From Dehalococcoidia bacterium (GTDB taxonomy: Bacteria > Chloroflexota > Dehalococcoidia > Tepidiformales > Tepidiformaceae), in NCBI GenBank assembly GCA_022827945.1, contig JAJEIT010000080.1:1-47388 (forward strand): a DNA stretch of 47,388 nucleotides. The letters are read 5' to 3'. The notes beneath the pieces are model-generated. The model worked only from the letters and a program-made list of their open reading frames with translations. It did not search any database and was not told the origin of the DNA. Within the stretch, counting starts at the first letter, position 1. Every line of letters begins with the position of its first letter. The translations under genes were made by a program, and so were the position numbers. Below are positions 26,398 through 34,463 of this stretch, piece after piece.

Positions 26398-27021
26398 ATG
26401 AAAGTCGTGTTTTTCGAGGACGTTGAGGGCACCGCCCAGGTCGGCGAGGTGAAGGTCGTGAAGAACGGCTTCGCCCGCAACTTCCTGCTTCCCCGGGGCA
26501 TTGCCGGCCCGGTCACGCCGCCCAACCTGCAGCGCGCGAACTCCCTCGCCGAGAAGGAAGCGCGCCGCCAGGCCAAGCTCGATGGAGAGGCCGAGGTCCA
26601 CAAGGAGCGGCTCGACGGCTACACCGTCAGTTTCGAGGCCCGCGTCGGCGAGACCGGTCGCCTCTACGGCTCCGTGACCAGCCGCGACGTCGCCCAGAAG
26701 CTCGAGGAAAGCACCGGCATCGAGGTCGATTCGCGCGGCATCCTCCTCGCCGAGCCCATCCGCGAGCTCGGCTCGAAGGCCGTGACCATCCGCTTCACCC
26801 GCAACGTCAGCGCGGAGATCACCGTCACCGTGGATCCGGACGAGGACTCGAAGGAAATCGTCGAGGAGCTCAGGGCGCGGGAGGCCGAGGAAGCGCTCGC
26901 CGCGGCCGAAGCCGAGGCCGCCGCTGCTGAAGCAGCCGCGGCCGCCGCCGCCGAGGAAGCTGCAACCGACGACGTTACCGAAGACGCCGAGTCGCCCGCG
27001 GAAGAGACCACGGACGGCTAG
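26398..27021 (+). CDS. rplI: 50S ribosomal protein L9 with acidic tail
   Basis: The 207-residue product begins MKVVFFEDVEGTAQVGEVKV and has the L9 motif VKNGFARNFLLPRGIA. The C-terminal domain follows to about residue 148 (SAEITVTVDPDED). The last 55 or so residues form an Ala/Glu helix-prone tail (AREAEEALAAAEAEAAAAEA), not usual in the 150-residue family. L9 stabilises the ribosome and affects frame maintenance. rpsF, ssb and rpsR, which often precede rplI, are absent here; dnaB follows after 80 bases, which is common. Confidence 0.96.
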   Translation: MKVVFFEDVEGTAQVGEVKVVKNGFARNFLLPRGIAGPVTPPNLQRANSLAEKEARRQAKLDGEAEVHKERLDGYTVSFEARVGETGRLYGSVTSRDVAQKLEESTGIEVDSRGILLAEPIRELGSKAVTIRFTRNVSAEITVTVDPDEDSKEIVEELRAREAEEALAAAEAEAAAAEAAAAAAAEEAATDDVTEDAESPAEETTDG

Positions 27022-27039
27022 CGGGAAGGGGGCGGAAGC

Positions 27040-27088
27040 GCGGGGACAGGCACTCACCACCAGCCATCGCGCCCTGGCGCGTCCCCGC
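27040..27088 (+). other. Stem-loop between rplI and dnaB
   Basis: GCGGGGAC (27040-27047) pairs with GTCCCCGC (27081-27088). A smaller hairpin, GCGCC-CT-GGCGC (27069-27080), lies inside and abuts the outer stem. There is no T run. It may reduce read-through or protect the mRNA ends. Confidence 0.3.
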
Positions 27089-27101
27089 CGTTCCGGACGG
27101 C

Positions 27102-28517
27102 ATGACCCTCCCCTTCCTGGAGCGCCTCCCACCGCACGACGTCGAAGCCGAGGAGGCCGTGATCGCGGCTCTTCTCGTCGATCCCGAGGCTATCTCGAAG
27201 GTCTCGTCCATCCTCAAGTCCCCCGACTTCTTCCGCGAGAAGAACGGCTGGATCTACGAGGCCGCCAACGAGCTCTGGGAGCGCGACGAGTCGATCAACC
27301 AGATCACCATTGCCCACGAGCTCGACCGCCGCGAGCGCCTCGAGGAGGTCGGCGGCCAGAGCTACCTCGGCGATATCATCCGCCAGCTCCCCACCAGCGT
27401 CGGCGTCGAGTTCTACGCCCAGATCGTCAAGCGCGACAGCACCTACCGCGGCCTCATCAACGCCGCCACCGGCATCCTTCAGATGGCCTACGAGGCGCCT
27501 CCGGGGATCGAGGACGTCTTCTCCCGGTCCGAGGAGCTGATTCAGCGCCTGCGCGGCGGCGAGAACTTCCGCGACTTCGTCCACATCGGCCAGATCCTCC
27601 AGGCCTACCTCGACGAGGACGCCGAGGCCGCCGAGCGCCGCGAGCTCGCCGCCGTCGAAGCCGGGTTCAGCGACCTCGACCACCTGCTCGGGGGCCTCAA
27701 GCGCGAGGACCTCATCATCGTTGGCGCCCGCCCCAGCGTCGGAAAGTCGTCGTTCGCCCTCGGCATCGCCCGCAACGCCGCCATCAACCAGGGCGCGAAC
27801 GTCGCCTTCTTCTCGCTCGAAATGTCGGCCGAGCAGCTCGCGGTTCGCCTGCTCGCGGGCGAGTCCGGTGTCGACAGCACCCGCCTCCGCCTCGGCGGCC
27901 AGACCGAGCTGGAGGAGCGCCGCATCATCCGGGCCACCGGCGAGCTCGCCGGCGCCAACATCTGGTTCGACGACTCTCCCACGCTCAGCGTCGCCGAGTT
28001 GCGCTCCAAGGTTCGCCGCCTCGCCAGCTCCCACGGTGTCGACCTGGTCATCGTCGACTACCTCCAGCTCATGCAGTCCGACGCGAGCTGGAACGGCCGC
28101 GAGAACCGCGTCCAGGAGATCAGCTACATCTCCCGCACGCTCAAGGGCCTCGCCCGCGAGCTGAACGTGCCCGTGATCGCCCTCGCCCAGCTCTCGCGCG
28201 CCATCGAGCAGCGCCACCCCCGCATCCCCATGCTCTCCGACCTCCGCGACTCAGGCTCCATCGAGCAGGATGCCGATGTCGTCATCTTCCTCAGCCGCGA
28301 GGAGCTCTACATCACAAGGGAGCAGTGGATGGCCGAGCATCCCGAGATGCCCGAGAGCGCGTATCCCCAGGGCGTCGCCCAGGTCATCGTCGCCAAGCAC
28401 CGCAACGGCCCCACGGGCACGGTCGAGCTCCGCTTCCGCCAGCGCCTCGCCAAGTTCGAGGACTGGGTCCTCCAGTCGGAGGACGAGGACCTTCCGCCCG
28501 AAGGGATCGACCAGTGA
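27102..28517 (+). CDS. dnaB: Replicative DNA helicase DnaB
   Basis: The 471-residue protein is the ring helicase that unwinds DNA at the fork. The N-terminal domain (LPPHDVEAEEAVIAALLVDP) is followed by a linker and a RecA-like motor domain. Walker A is GARPSVGKSS near residues 208-217, Walker B lies in VDLVIVDYLQLM near 314-325, and the later motifs ALAQLSRAIEQR and SDLRDSGSIEQDADVVIFLS are complete. Length is normal and no intein is seen. The stop overlaps the GTG of the DnaD-like gene by four bases (GTGA). Confidence 0.98.
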   Translation: MTLPFLERLPPHDVEAEEAVIAALLVDPEAISKVSSILKSPDFFREKNGWIYEAANELWERDESINQITIAHELDRRERLEEVGGQSYLGDIIRQLPTSVGVEFYAQIVKRDSTYRGLINAATGILQMAYEAPPGIEDVFSRSEELIQRLRGGENFRDFVHIGQILQAYLDEDAEAAERRELAAVEAGFSDLDHLLGGLKREDLIIVGARPSVGKSSFALGIARNAAINQGANVAFFSLEMSAEQLAVRLLAGESGVDSTRLRLGGQTELEERRIIRATGELAGANIWFDDSPTLSVAELRSKVRRLASSHGVDLVIVDYLQLMQSDASWNGRENRVQEISYISRTLKGLARELNVPVIALAQLSRAIEQRHPRIPMLSDLRDSGSIEQDADVVIFLSREELYITREQWMAEHPEMPESAYPQGVAQVIVAKHRNGPTGTVELRFRQRLAKFEDWVLQSEDEDLPPEGIDQ

Positions 28518-29239
28518 GCGACAGCGCCCCCTTCGAGGGCTTCCCCGGCATCGGCAAGGCGACGGCCATCCCCAACACGTTCTTCGCCTCGGTGCTGCCG
28601 GCCATGCGGGAACCCGGTGACCTGCTCGCCTTCCTCTGGGTCGCCCGCCTCGTCCAGGAGCAGCAGGGCGATGCCCGCTTCGTCACCGCCGACCAGGTCT
28701 GGGCGCTGCCGGACGCCGCCTCGACCTTCGAGGCGCTCGCCGGTGGTCGCGAGTCGCTCGAACGCGGGCTCGCCGCCTGTGCCGAGCTCGGCGCCCTGCT
28801 CGCGCTCGACCTCGCCGGCAGCGGCAGCCAGGAGACCGTCTATTTCGTGAACAACCCCGCCTCCCGCCGCGCGGTGGCCCGCGCCCGGGGCGGCGACTTC
28901 GAGCTTCGCCCCGGCGCCATCGCCTACGAGCCCCAGCCCGCCCGACGGCCCAACATCTTCCACCTGTACGAGGAACACGTCGGCACGATCACGCCGCTCG
29001 TCGCCGAGCGCCTCCTCGTCGCCGCCGAGCAGTACCCGCAGCACCTGGTCGAGTCCGCCTTCCGCGAAGCGGCCGAGCGGAACATCCGCAACTGGAAGTA
29101 CATCGAGCGCATGCTCCAAAACTGGTCCGAGGGGAACCAGCGCCATGAAACGTCTGGACGAGATCCTGTCGAGCTCCGCCGCCGCCGATACCTTGGCGAC
29201 GGAAGCGGAGCCGCAGGATCCGCTTCCCGCCCCGGCTGA
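28514..29239 (+). CDS. DnaD/DnaB_2-like primosomal protein
   Basis: The 241-residue product starts with GTG overlapping the dnaB stop. Its C-terminal third has the helical DnaD-type segment LVESAFREAAERNIRNWKYI followed by ERMLQNW, which is diagnostic for the domain that binds DNA and helps load the helicase. The N-terminal part (TAIPNTFFASVLPAMREPGD, then LLAFLWVARLVQEQQGDARF) fits a winged-helix domain. The last 31 residues are read from a stretch that also encodes the start of the next gene in another frame, so the genes overlap by 95 bases. The order dnaB, DnaD-like, DnaC-like suggests a primosome operon. Confidence 0.8.
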   Translation: MSDSAPFEGFPGIGKATAIPNTFFASVLPAMREPGDLLAFLWVARLVQEQQGDARFVTADQVWALPDAASTFEALAGGRESLERGLAACAELGALLALDLAGSGSQETVYFVNNPASRRAVARARGGDFELRPGAIAYEPQPARRPNIFHLYEEHVGTITPLVAERLLVAAEQYPQHLVESAFREAAERNIRNWKYIERMLQNWSEGNQRHETSGRDPVELRRRRYLGDGSGAAGSASRPG

Positions 29240-30506
29240 CGAGCCCGGCGACGACGCCTGTCCCCGCTGTGGCGGGGCCGGCTTCGTCCGCCGTGAGCGC
29301 GATCTCGAAGACCCGCGCTTCGGCCGCGCCGAGCCGTGTACCTGCATCCTCGATGAGACCGGCGAGGTGCGGCGCTCCCGCCTTGAGCGCATCAGCAACC
29401 TCGGCGCCCTGACGCGCTTCACCTTCGACGCCCTCCGGGGCGAGGCGACCGCCGCCGCCACCCAGGTCGGCGCCTACGCGGACGCCCCCGACGGCTGGCT
29501 CGTCCTGAAGGGCCCCAGCGGCTCGGGCAAGACCCACCTTGCCGCCGCCATCGCCAACGAGCGCATCGCCCGCGGCGAGCCCGCATTGTTCATGTTCACG
29601 CCCGACCTCCTCGACGGCCTGCGCGCGTCGTACGAGCCCGCCGAGGGGGAGCCCGGCTTCGACACGCTCTTCGACCAGGTCCGCAGCGCCCCCCTCCTCA
29701 TTCTCGACGACATCGACGCCGCCGCCTCGAGCGAGTGGGCGCGCGAGAAGCTGTTCCAGCTCGTGAACGCGCGCTACAACGCCGCCCTCCCCACCGTCTG
29801 CACCTGCCACTCCCTGACCGATGCCCTCGACGAACGCCTTTCCCGCCGCCTCGCCTCAGGGACGGTGCTGGACCTCGAAGGCGGCGCCCCCCTGTCCCGC
29901 TACCGGCAGGTCGGCGGCATGACCCGCGAGCGGCTCGAGGACTTTGGCTTCCACAATTTCCACACCCGCTTCCCCAACTATGCGACGCAGGAGAACGAGT
30001 CGCTCCAGACCGCCTGGGAGAGCGCCCACCGCTTCGCGGACTCTCCCGAGGGCTGGATGCTGGTGCTCGGCGAGAGCGGCTGCGGCAAGACGCATCTCGC
30101 GGCGGCCGTCGCGAACGCCGTCCTCCGCGACGGCGGCGACGCCTTCTTCGCCGTCGTCCCCGACCTCCTCGACCACCTCCGCGCCTCCTTCGCCCCCAAC
30201 CGTGGCGATCCGGGCTACGACGAACTGTTCGAGAGCATCCGCAACGCAGGCCTGCTCGTCCTTGACGACCTCGGCCCCCACACGAGCTCGTCCTGGGCCG
30301 TCGAGAAGCTCTTCCAGATCGCGAACTACCGCGCCTCCTCGCGCCTCCCCACCATCATCACCGCCGCCCTCTCCCTCGACGAGCTCCGCGAGGCCCATCC
30401 CCGCGTCGCGGTGCGCGCCCTCGACCCGAAGCTGAGCCAGCACGTGGCCATCCTCGCCCGTCCCTACAACCTCCCGCCCCGCTCCGGAGGCCCCCGCCGC
30501 CGCTAG
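29145..30506 (+). CDS. Tandem two-module DnaC/DnaI-like AAA+ helicase loader
   Basis: The 453-residue protein has two AAA+ modules of the DnaC/DnaI/IstB group in one chain. An N-terminal cysteine cluster (CPRCGGAGFV near residues 40-50, then EPCTC) resembles the zinc region of DnaI. Module 1 has Walker A GPSGSGKTH (123-131) and Walker B LLILDDID. Module 2 has Walker A GESGCGKTH (309-317) and Walker B LLVLDDLG. Module 1 keeps an SRR-like basic element in ERLSRRLASG, whereas the corresponding region in module 2 (VRALDPKLSQH) differs. Ordinary loaders have one module and about 250-310 residues. The ATG is preceded by GAGGGGA. Its place after dnaB and a DnaD-like gene supports helicase loading. 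Confidence 0.85.
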   Translation: MKRLDEILSSSAAADTLATEAEPQDPLPAPADEPGDDACPRCGGAGFVRRERDLEDPRFGRAEPCTCILDETGEVRRSRLERISNLGALTRFTFDALRGEATAAATQVGAYADAPDGWLVLKGPSGSGKTHLAAAIANERIARGEPALFMFTPDLLDGLRASYEPAEGEPGFDTLFDQVRSAPLLILDDIDAAASSEWAREKLFQLVNARYNAALPTVCTCHSLTDALDERLSRRLASGTVLDLEGGAPLSRYRQVGGMTRERLEDFGFHNFHTRFPNYATQENESLQTAWESAHRFADSPEGWMLVLGESGCGKTHLAAAVANAVLRDGGDAFFAVVPDLLDHLRASFAPNRGDPGYDELFESIRNAGLLVLDDLGPHTSSSWAVEKLFQIANYRASSRLPTIITAALSLDELREAHPRVAVRALDPKLSQHVAILARPYNLPPRSGGPRRR

Positions 30507-31036
30507 CCTGCCGGCCGTTCCAGACCCCGCCGCTCCAGCCACGCCCCCAGCGCCCAGTGCGTCGTGTCGAACGCGAGCTCGTCCCAGGGGATGGCGTCCG
30601 GCGCGAACCACCCGATCTCGCTCGTCTCCGAGCCCGCCGAGCCCTCCCCCAGCGCCCGCGCCTCGTACACGATCACGACCACCCCCGCGTGCGTGCGCGT
30701 GTAGACGCCCAGCAGCGAAAGCTCGTCGACCTCCAGGTTCGCCTCCTCGCGCGTCTCCCGCGCGGCCGCCTCCTCCGCCGTTTCCCCCACGTCCATGAAC
30801 CCGCCCGGGAACACCCATGATCCCAGCCGTGGCTCGATCGCGCGGCGGACGAGCAGCAGGCTGCCGTCCTCGCGCTCCGGGATCGTCCCCGCCACCGGCC
30901 GAGGGTTCAGGTAGTGCACGAATCCGCAGCCGTCGCACACCAGCCGCGTCATCGTGTCGCCCGGCGGGACGCGCTCGGTAAGGCCGCGTCCACACTGCAT
31001 GCAGAAGCGGCCGGTGGCGTGCGGGTGACTCGTCAC
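30503..31036 (-). CDS. Nudix hydrolase with zinc ribbon
   Basis: The 177-residue product has an N-terminal four-cysteine ribbon (FCMQCGRGL, then LVCDGCGFVHYLNPRP) and the Nudix box GGFMDVGETAEEAAARETRE followed by EANL, matching GX5EX7REUXEE. The usual Gly of the last part is Asn. Zinc ribbon plus Nudix is the layout of NADH pyrophosphatase-type and ADP-ribose-type enzymes, but the substrate cannot be fixed. The GTG start overlaps the moaE stop by four bases; a longer frame upstream belongs to moaE on the other register. The 3' end shares a CTAG with the helicase loader gene. Confidence 0.88.
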   Translation of the reverse strand: MTSHPHATGRFCMQCGRGLTERVPPGDTMTRLVCDGCGFVHYLNPRPVAGTIPEREDGSLLLVRRAIEPRLGSWVFPGGFMDVGETAEEAAARETREEANLEVDELSLLGVYTRTHAGVVVIVYEARALGEGSAGSETSEIGWFAPDAIPWDELAFDTTHWALGAWLERRGLERPAG

Positions 31037-31488
31037 GAGCCGCGCATCGTGGCGGGCGCGCGCTCCATCCCCAGCGATTCGGGCCCCTCGATCCACTCCT
31101 CCCCGTCCGACCACACTTCCTTCTTCCACACGGGCACGCGCCGCTTCACCTCGTTCACGAGCCAGTGGCCCGCCTCGAACGTCGCGGCCCGGTGCCCCGC
31201 GCTCACCGCGACCAGCAGGCTTGTCTCGCCGATCTCCAGCCGCCCGGTGCGGTGCAGCACGGCGCTGTCCGTCAGGTCGAAGCGCTCGACCGCCTGCTCC
31301 GCCAGCTCCCGCATCGTCTTCTCCGCCATCGAAGGGTAGGCGTCGTACACGAGGTGGTCGACCGACCGCCCCTTGTTGGTGTTGCGAACCACGCCCAGGA
31401 ACACGTCGACCGCACCGGCGTCGTCGCGGCGCACGGCCGCGATCGCTTCCTCCGGGTTCAGACGCTCCGGCGTCACGCGGATCAGCAT
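31033..31488 (-). CDS. moaE: Molybdopterin synthase catalytic subunit MoaE
   Basis: The 151-residue product inserts dithiolene sulfur into precursor Z together with MoaD. Family segments are GAVDVFLGVVRNTNKGR, YDAYPSMAEKTMRELAEQA, HRTGRLEIGETSLLVAVSAG HR-type residues and the lysine-bearing VKRRVPVWKKEVW near residue 119, where the catalytic lysines lie. Two bases separate it from moaD. The pterin cofactor would serve enzymes such as the AOR at 22459-24348. Confidence 0.96.
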   Translation of the reverse strand: MLIRVTPERLNPEEAIAAVRRDDAGAVDVFLGVVRNTNKGRSVDHLVYDAYPSMAEKTMRELAEQAVERFDLTDSAVLHRTGRLEIGETSLLVAVSAGHRAATFEAGHWLVNEVKRRVPVWKKEVWSDGEEWIEGPESLGMERAPATMRGS

Positions 31489-31490
31489 CG

Positions 31491-31736
31491 TTAGCCTCCC
31501 GATACCGGCGGAATCAGTGCGAGTGTCGCGCCCGCCGGCACCGGCGCGTCCTCTTCGGCGTATTCCTCGTCGACTGCGTACAGCAGCGTCTCCGTGAACT
31601 CGGAGATCTGGGGGTGCGCCGCCACCAGCCGGTCGCGCACGGACGCCACCGTGTCCCCGGCGACGTGCGCCAGCGACAGCTCGCGCGTTCCGACGGCATC
31701 GGCCAGCGAGGCGAAGAACAGCACCGTGATCGCCAT
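31491..31736 (-). CDS. moaD: Molybdopterin synthase sulfur carrier MoaD
   Basis: The 81-residue ubiquitin-like protein begins MAITVLFFASLADAVGTREL and ends IPPVSGG, with the C-terminal Gly-Gly that is adenylated and thiocarboxylated. A longer frame adds ten N-terminal residues, but MAITVLFF is the family start. A TACAAT box lies seven bases upstream of this ATG and there is no ribosome binding site, suggesting a leaderless transcript. Confidence 0.94.
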   Translation of the reverse strand: MAITVLFFASLADAVGTRELSLAHVAGDTVASVRDRLVAAHPQISEFTETLLYAVDEEYAEEDAPVPAGATLALIPPVSGG

Positions 31737-31743
31737 CCCGGGG

Positions 31744-31749
31744 ATTGTA
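31744..31749 (-). promoter_or_regulatory. -10-like TACAAT directly before moaD
   Basis: On the minus strand TACAAT is followed by seven bases and then the moaD ATG. No Shine-Dalgarno sequence fits between them, so the mRNA may start at or next to the ATG. No convincing -35 box is seen. Confidence 0.4.
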
Positions 31750-31779
31750 GCGCGTAGCGCCCGCACTCCCCGGCGGCGT

Positions 31780-31785
31780 TATCCT
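31780..31785 (+). promoter_or_regulatory. -10-like TATCCT directly before comFC
   Basis: TATCCT is followed by eight bases and then the GTG start of comFC, a spacing that suits a leaderless transcript. No ribosome binding site is seen. It lies back to back with the moaD -10 box, 30 bases apart. Confidence 0.35.
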
Positions 31786-31793
31786 GCCCGACC

Positions 31794-32495
31794 GTGGCTA
31801 CCCTGCTCTCCCGCGCCCTCGACCTGCTCTACCCGCCCCGCTGCGTCGGTTGCGCCGCCTTCGGCCACAACCTCTGCGAGGACTGCTCCGCGCTGCTCCT
31901 GCCCGCGAGCGGTCCCGGACGCTGCGGTCGCTGCGGTGTGCGGCGCGACGACAAGGGTCGCTGTCCCGACTGCTTCGGATGGCGCGACCTCGACGGCGCC
32001 CGCGCCGCCTTCGAGATGACTGGTCCCGCCCGACGCGTCGTGCATGGCCTCAAGTTCAGCGGCATCCGCGACCTCGCGGAGGACATGGCCGATGCGCTCT
32101 ATCCCGTTGCCGCACAGCTCTCGCCCTCCGCCACCTTCCCCATTCCCCTCCACCCACGGCGGCGGCGAGCGCGTGGCTTCAACCAGGCCGAGGTGCTGTT
32201 CGACCGCCTCGGGTGGCCGCCCGCCCCCGGCCGCCTCGACCGCATCCGCCCCACCGCCAGCCAGGTCGGCCTGAGCGCGGGCGAGCGTCGCGAGAATGTC
32301 GCCGGAGCCTTCCGCTACCGCGGCCCCGACCTCAAGGGCGCCACGGTCGCGGTCCTCGACGACGTCGTCACGACCGGCGCGACCGCCGGCGAGTGCGCTC
32401 GTGTCCTCCGCGAGCACGGCGCCGGTCGCGTCTACGCGCTCGCCTACGCCCGCGCGCCTTACCGCACCCCCACCTCCGGCGCCTCCGACGGCTAG
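31794..32495 (+). CDS. comFC: ComF family phosphoribosyltransferase-like protein
   Basis: The 233-residue product has the ComFC layout: an N-terminal zinc finger with four CxxC-type pairs (RCVGCAAFGHNLCEDC and GRCGRCGVRR, then CPDC) and a C-terminal phosphoribosyltransferase fold with the PRPP motif VAVLDDVVTTGATAGECA near residues 185-202. HPRRRRARGFNQAEVLFDRL is also diagnostic. Homologues (ComFC, GntX) take part in DNA uptake in competent bacteria. It starts with GTG. Its TAG stop shares CTAG with the convergent methyltransferase. Confidence 0.93.
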   Translation: MATLLSRALDLLYPPRCVGCAAFGHNLCEDCSALLLPASGPGRCGRCGVRRDDKGRCPDCFGWRDLDGARAAFEMTGPARRVVHGLKFSGIRDLAEDMADALYPVAAQLSPSATFPIPLHPRRRRARGFNQAEVLFDRLGWPPAPGRLDRIRPTASQVGLSAGERRENVAGAFRYRGPDLKGATVAVLDDVVTTGATAGECARVLREHGAGRVYALAYARAPYRTPTSGASDG

Positions 32496-33337
32496 GCCTT
32501 CTCCAGCTCCCAGACGATCACGATCGGGAGGCCTTTGACCGCCGCCTCCAGCAGTCCCGGAACGTCATCGGCGAAGCCGAGAGCTTCGAGTTCCGCGTCA
32601 TCCCAGAGCGGTTCGATGCACTGGAGAACGGAGAGGCCTGCCTCACGAAACGCCGCGAGGTAGCTGGAGGTGAGGTGGACGTGATTCTGGACGAAACCGA
32701 ATTCACCCTCACCAAGCGGGTACCTGGAATGCACGCCGAGCATCGACATGACCGGGTGCACGTCTGAGATGACGATGCGCCCTCCCGACCGCACCACACG
32801 CGCGAGTTCCCCGATGGGCGGTCCGAGTTCGATGCAATGCGTGAGTGCCAGAGCGCAGACGGCATGGTCGAAGGACTCATCCGGCAGCGGGAGGGATGAA
32901 AGGTCGCCGAGTTCGAAGCGCGCCGCCGGGACGAAGTTCCTGGCCTCCGCGAGCATTTCAGGGGTCAGGTCGATGCCGGTAACTGAGTGCCCGAGCGACG
33001 CGAGGTAGCGCGCGTACCGCCCTGCTCCACAGGCCGCGTCGAGGGTGGCTCCCGTCGGCAGGGCGTCGAGCAGCTCTCGTACGAGGGGCTCCTCCGCAAG
33101 AACGATGGGGTTGTCCGGCCCGGGATAGCCTTCGGCCTGTGAAGCGTATCCGTCGCGCACGCCGCGCTGCCGCTCGACCATCGCGTCTCTCCACGGCGTC
33201 TCTGCCCGTCGCGCCACGATCTCGGCAATGCTCTGCGCTCGTTCCCTGACCGTCTCCGGGTCGAGACCCCACGCGCGCATGATGGCCAGCCCCTCGAATC
33301 CCAGGACGAAGTCGCCTCGCGTGGGATCTTCGACCAT
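32492..33337 (-). CDS. SAM-dependent class I methyltransferase
   Basis: The 281-residue enzyme has the glycine-rich SAM motif TLDAACGAGRYARYLASLGH near residues 97-116, the acidic motif II in VTGIDLTPEMLAEAR and the post-motif DHAVCALALTHCIELG. The final part, VVRSGGRIVISDVHP, is typical of ubiquinone/menaquinone-like methyltransferases. The 90-residue N-terminal extension is not recognised. The ATG follows CAGGAGGACCGCG, a strong ribosome binding site. The methyl acceptor is unknown. Confidence 0.9.
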   Translation of the reverse strand: MVEDPTRGDFVLGFEGLAIMRAWGLDPETVRERAQSIAEIVARRAETPWRDAMVERQRGVRDGYASQAEGYPGPDNPIVLAEEPLVRELLDALPTGATLDAACGAGRYARYLASLGHSVTGIDLTPEMLAEARNFVPAARFELGDLSSLPLPDESFDHAVCALALTHCIELGPPIGELARVVRSGGRIVISDVHPVMSMLGVHSRYPLGEGEFGFVQNHVHLTSSYLAAFREAGLSVLQCIEPLWDDAELEALGFADDVPGLLEAAVKGLPIVIVWELEKA

Positions 33338-33444
33338 CGCGGTCCTCCTGCCTGCTCGGCCGTGCTCGTCAAGCCAACGTAGGTGGATGAACCCCTACCA
33401 GCCAGTCGAGGCCACCCCTGGGCCGGTTCGCCGGTCGTTGTCGC

Positions 33445-33450
33445 TACAAT
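33445..33450 (+). promoter_or_regulatory. -10-like TACAAT directly before moxR
   Basis: TACAAT is followed by nine bases and the ATG of the MoxR gene. There is no Shine-Dalgarno sequence between them, so this transcript may also be leaderless. The rest of the 122-base divergent gap (33338-33459) contains the ribosome binding site of the methyltransferase gene and no other feature I recognise. Confidence 0.4.
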
Positions 33451-33459
33451 GGTCTGTCG

Positions 33460-34455
<996 letters not shown>

Positions 34456-34463
34456 GGGCCGCG

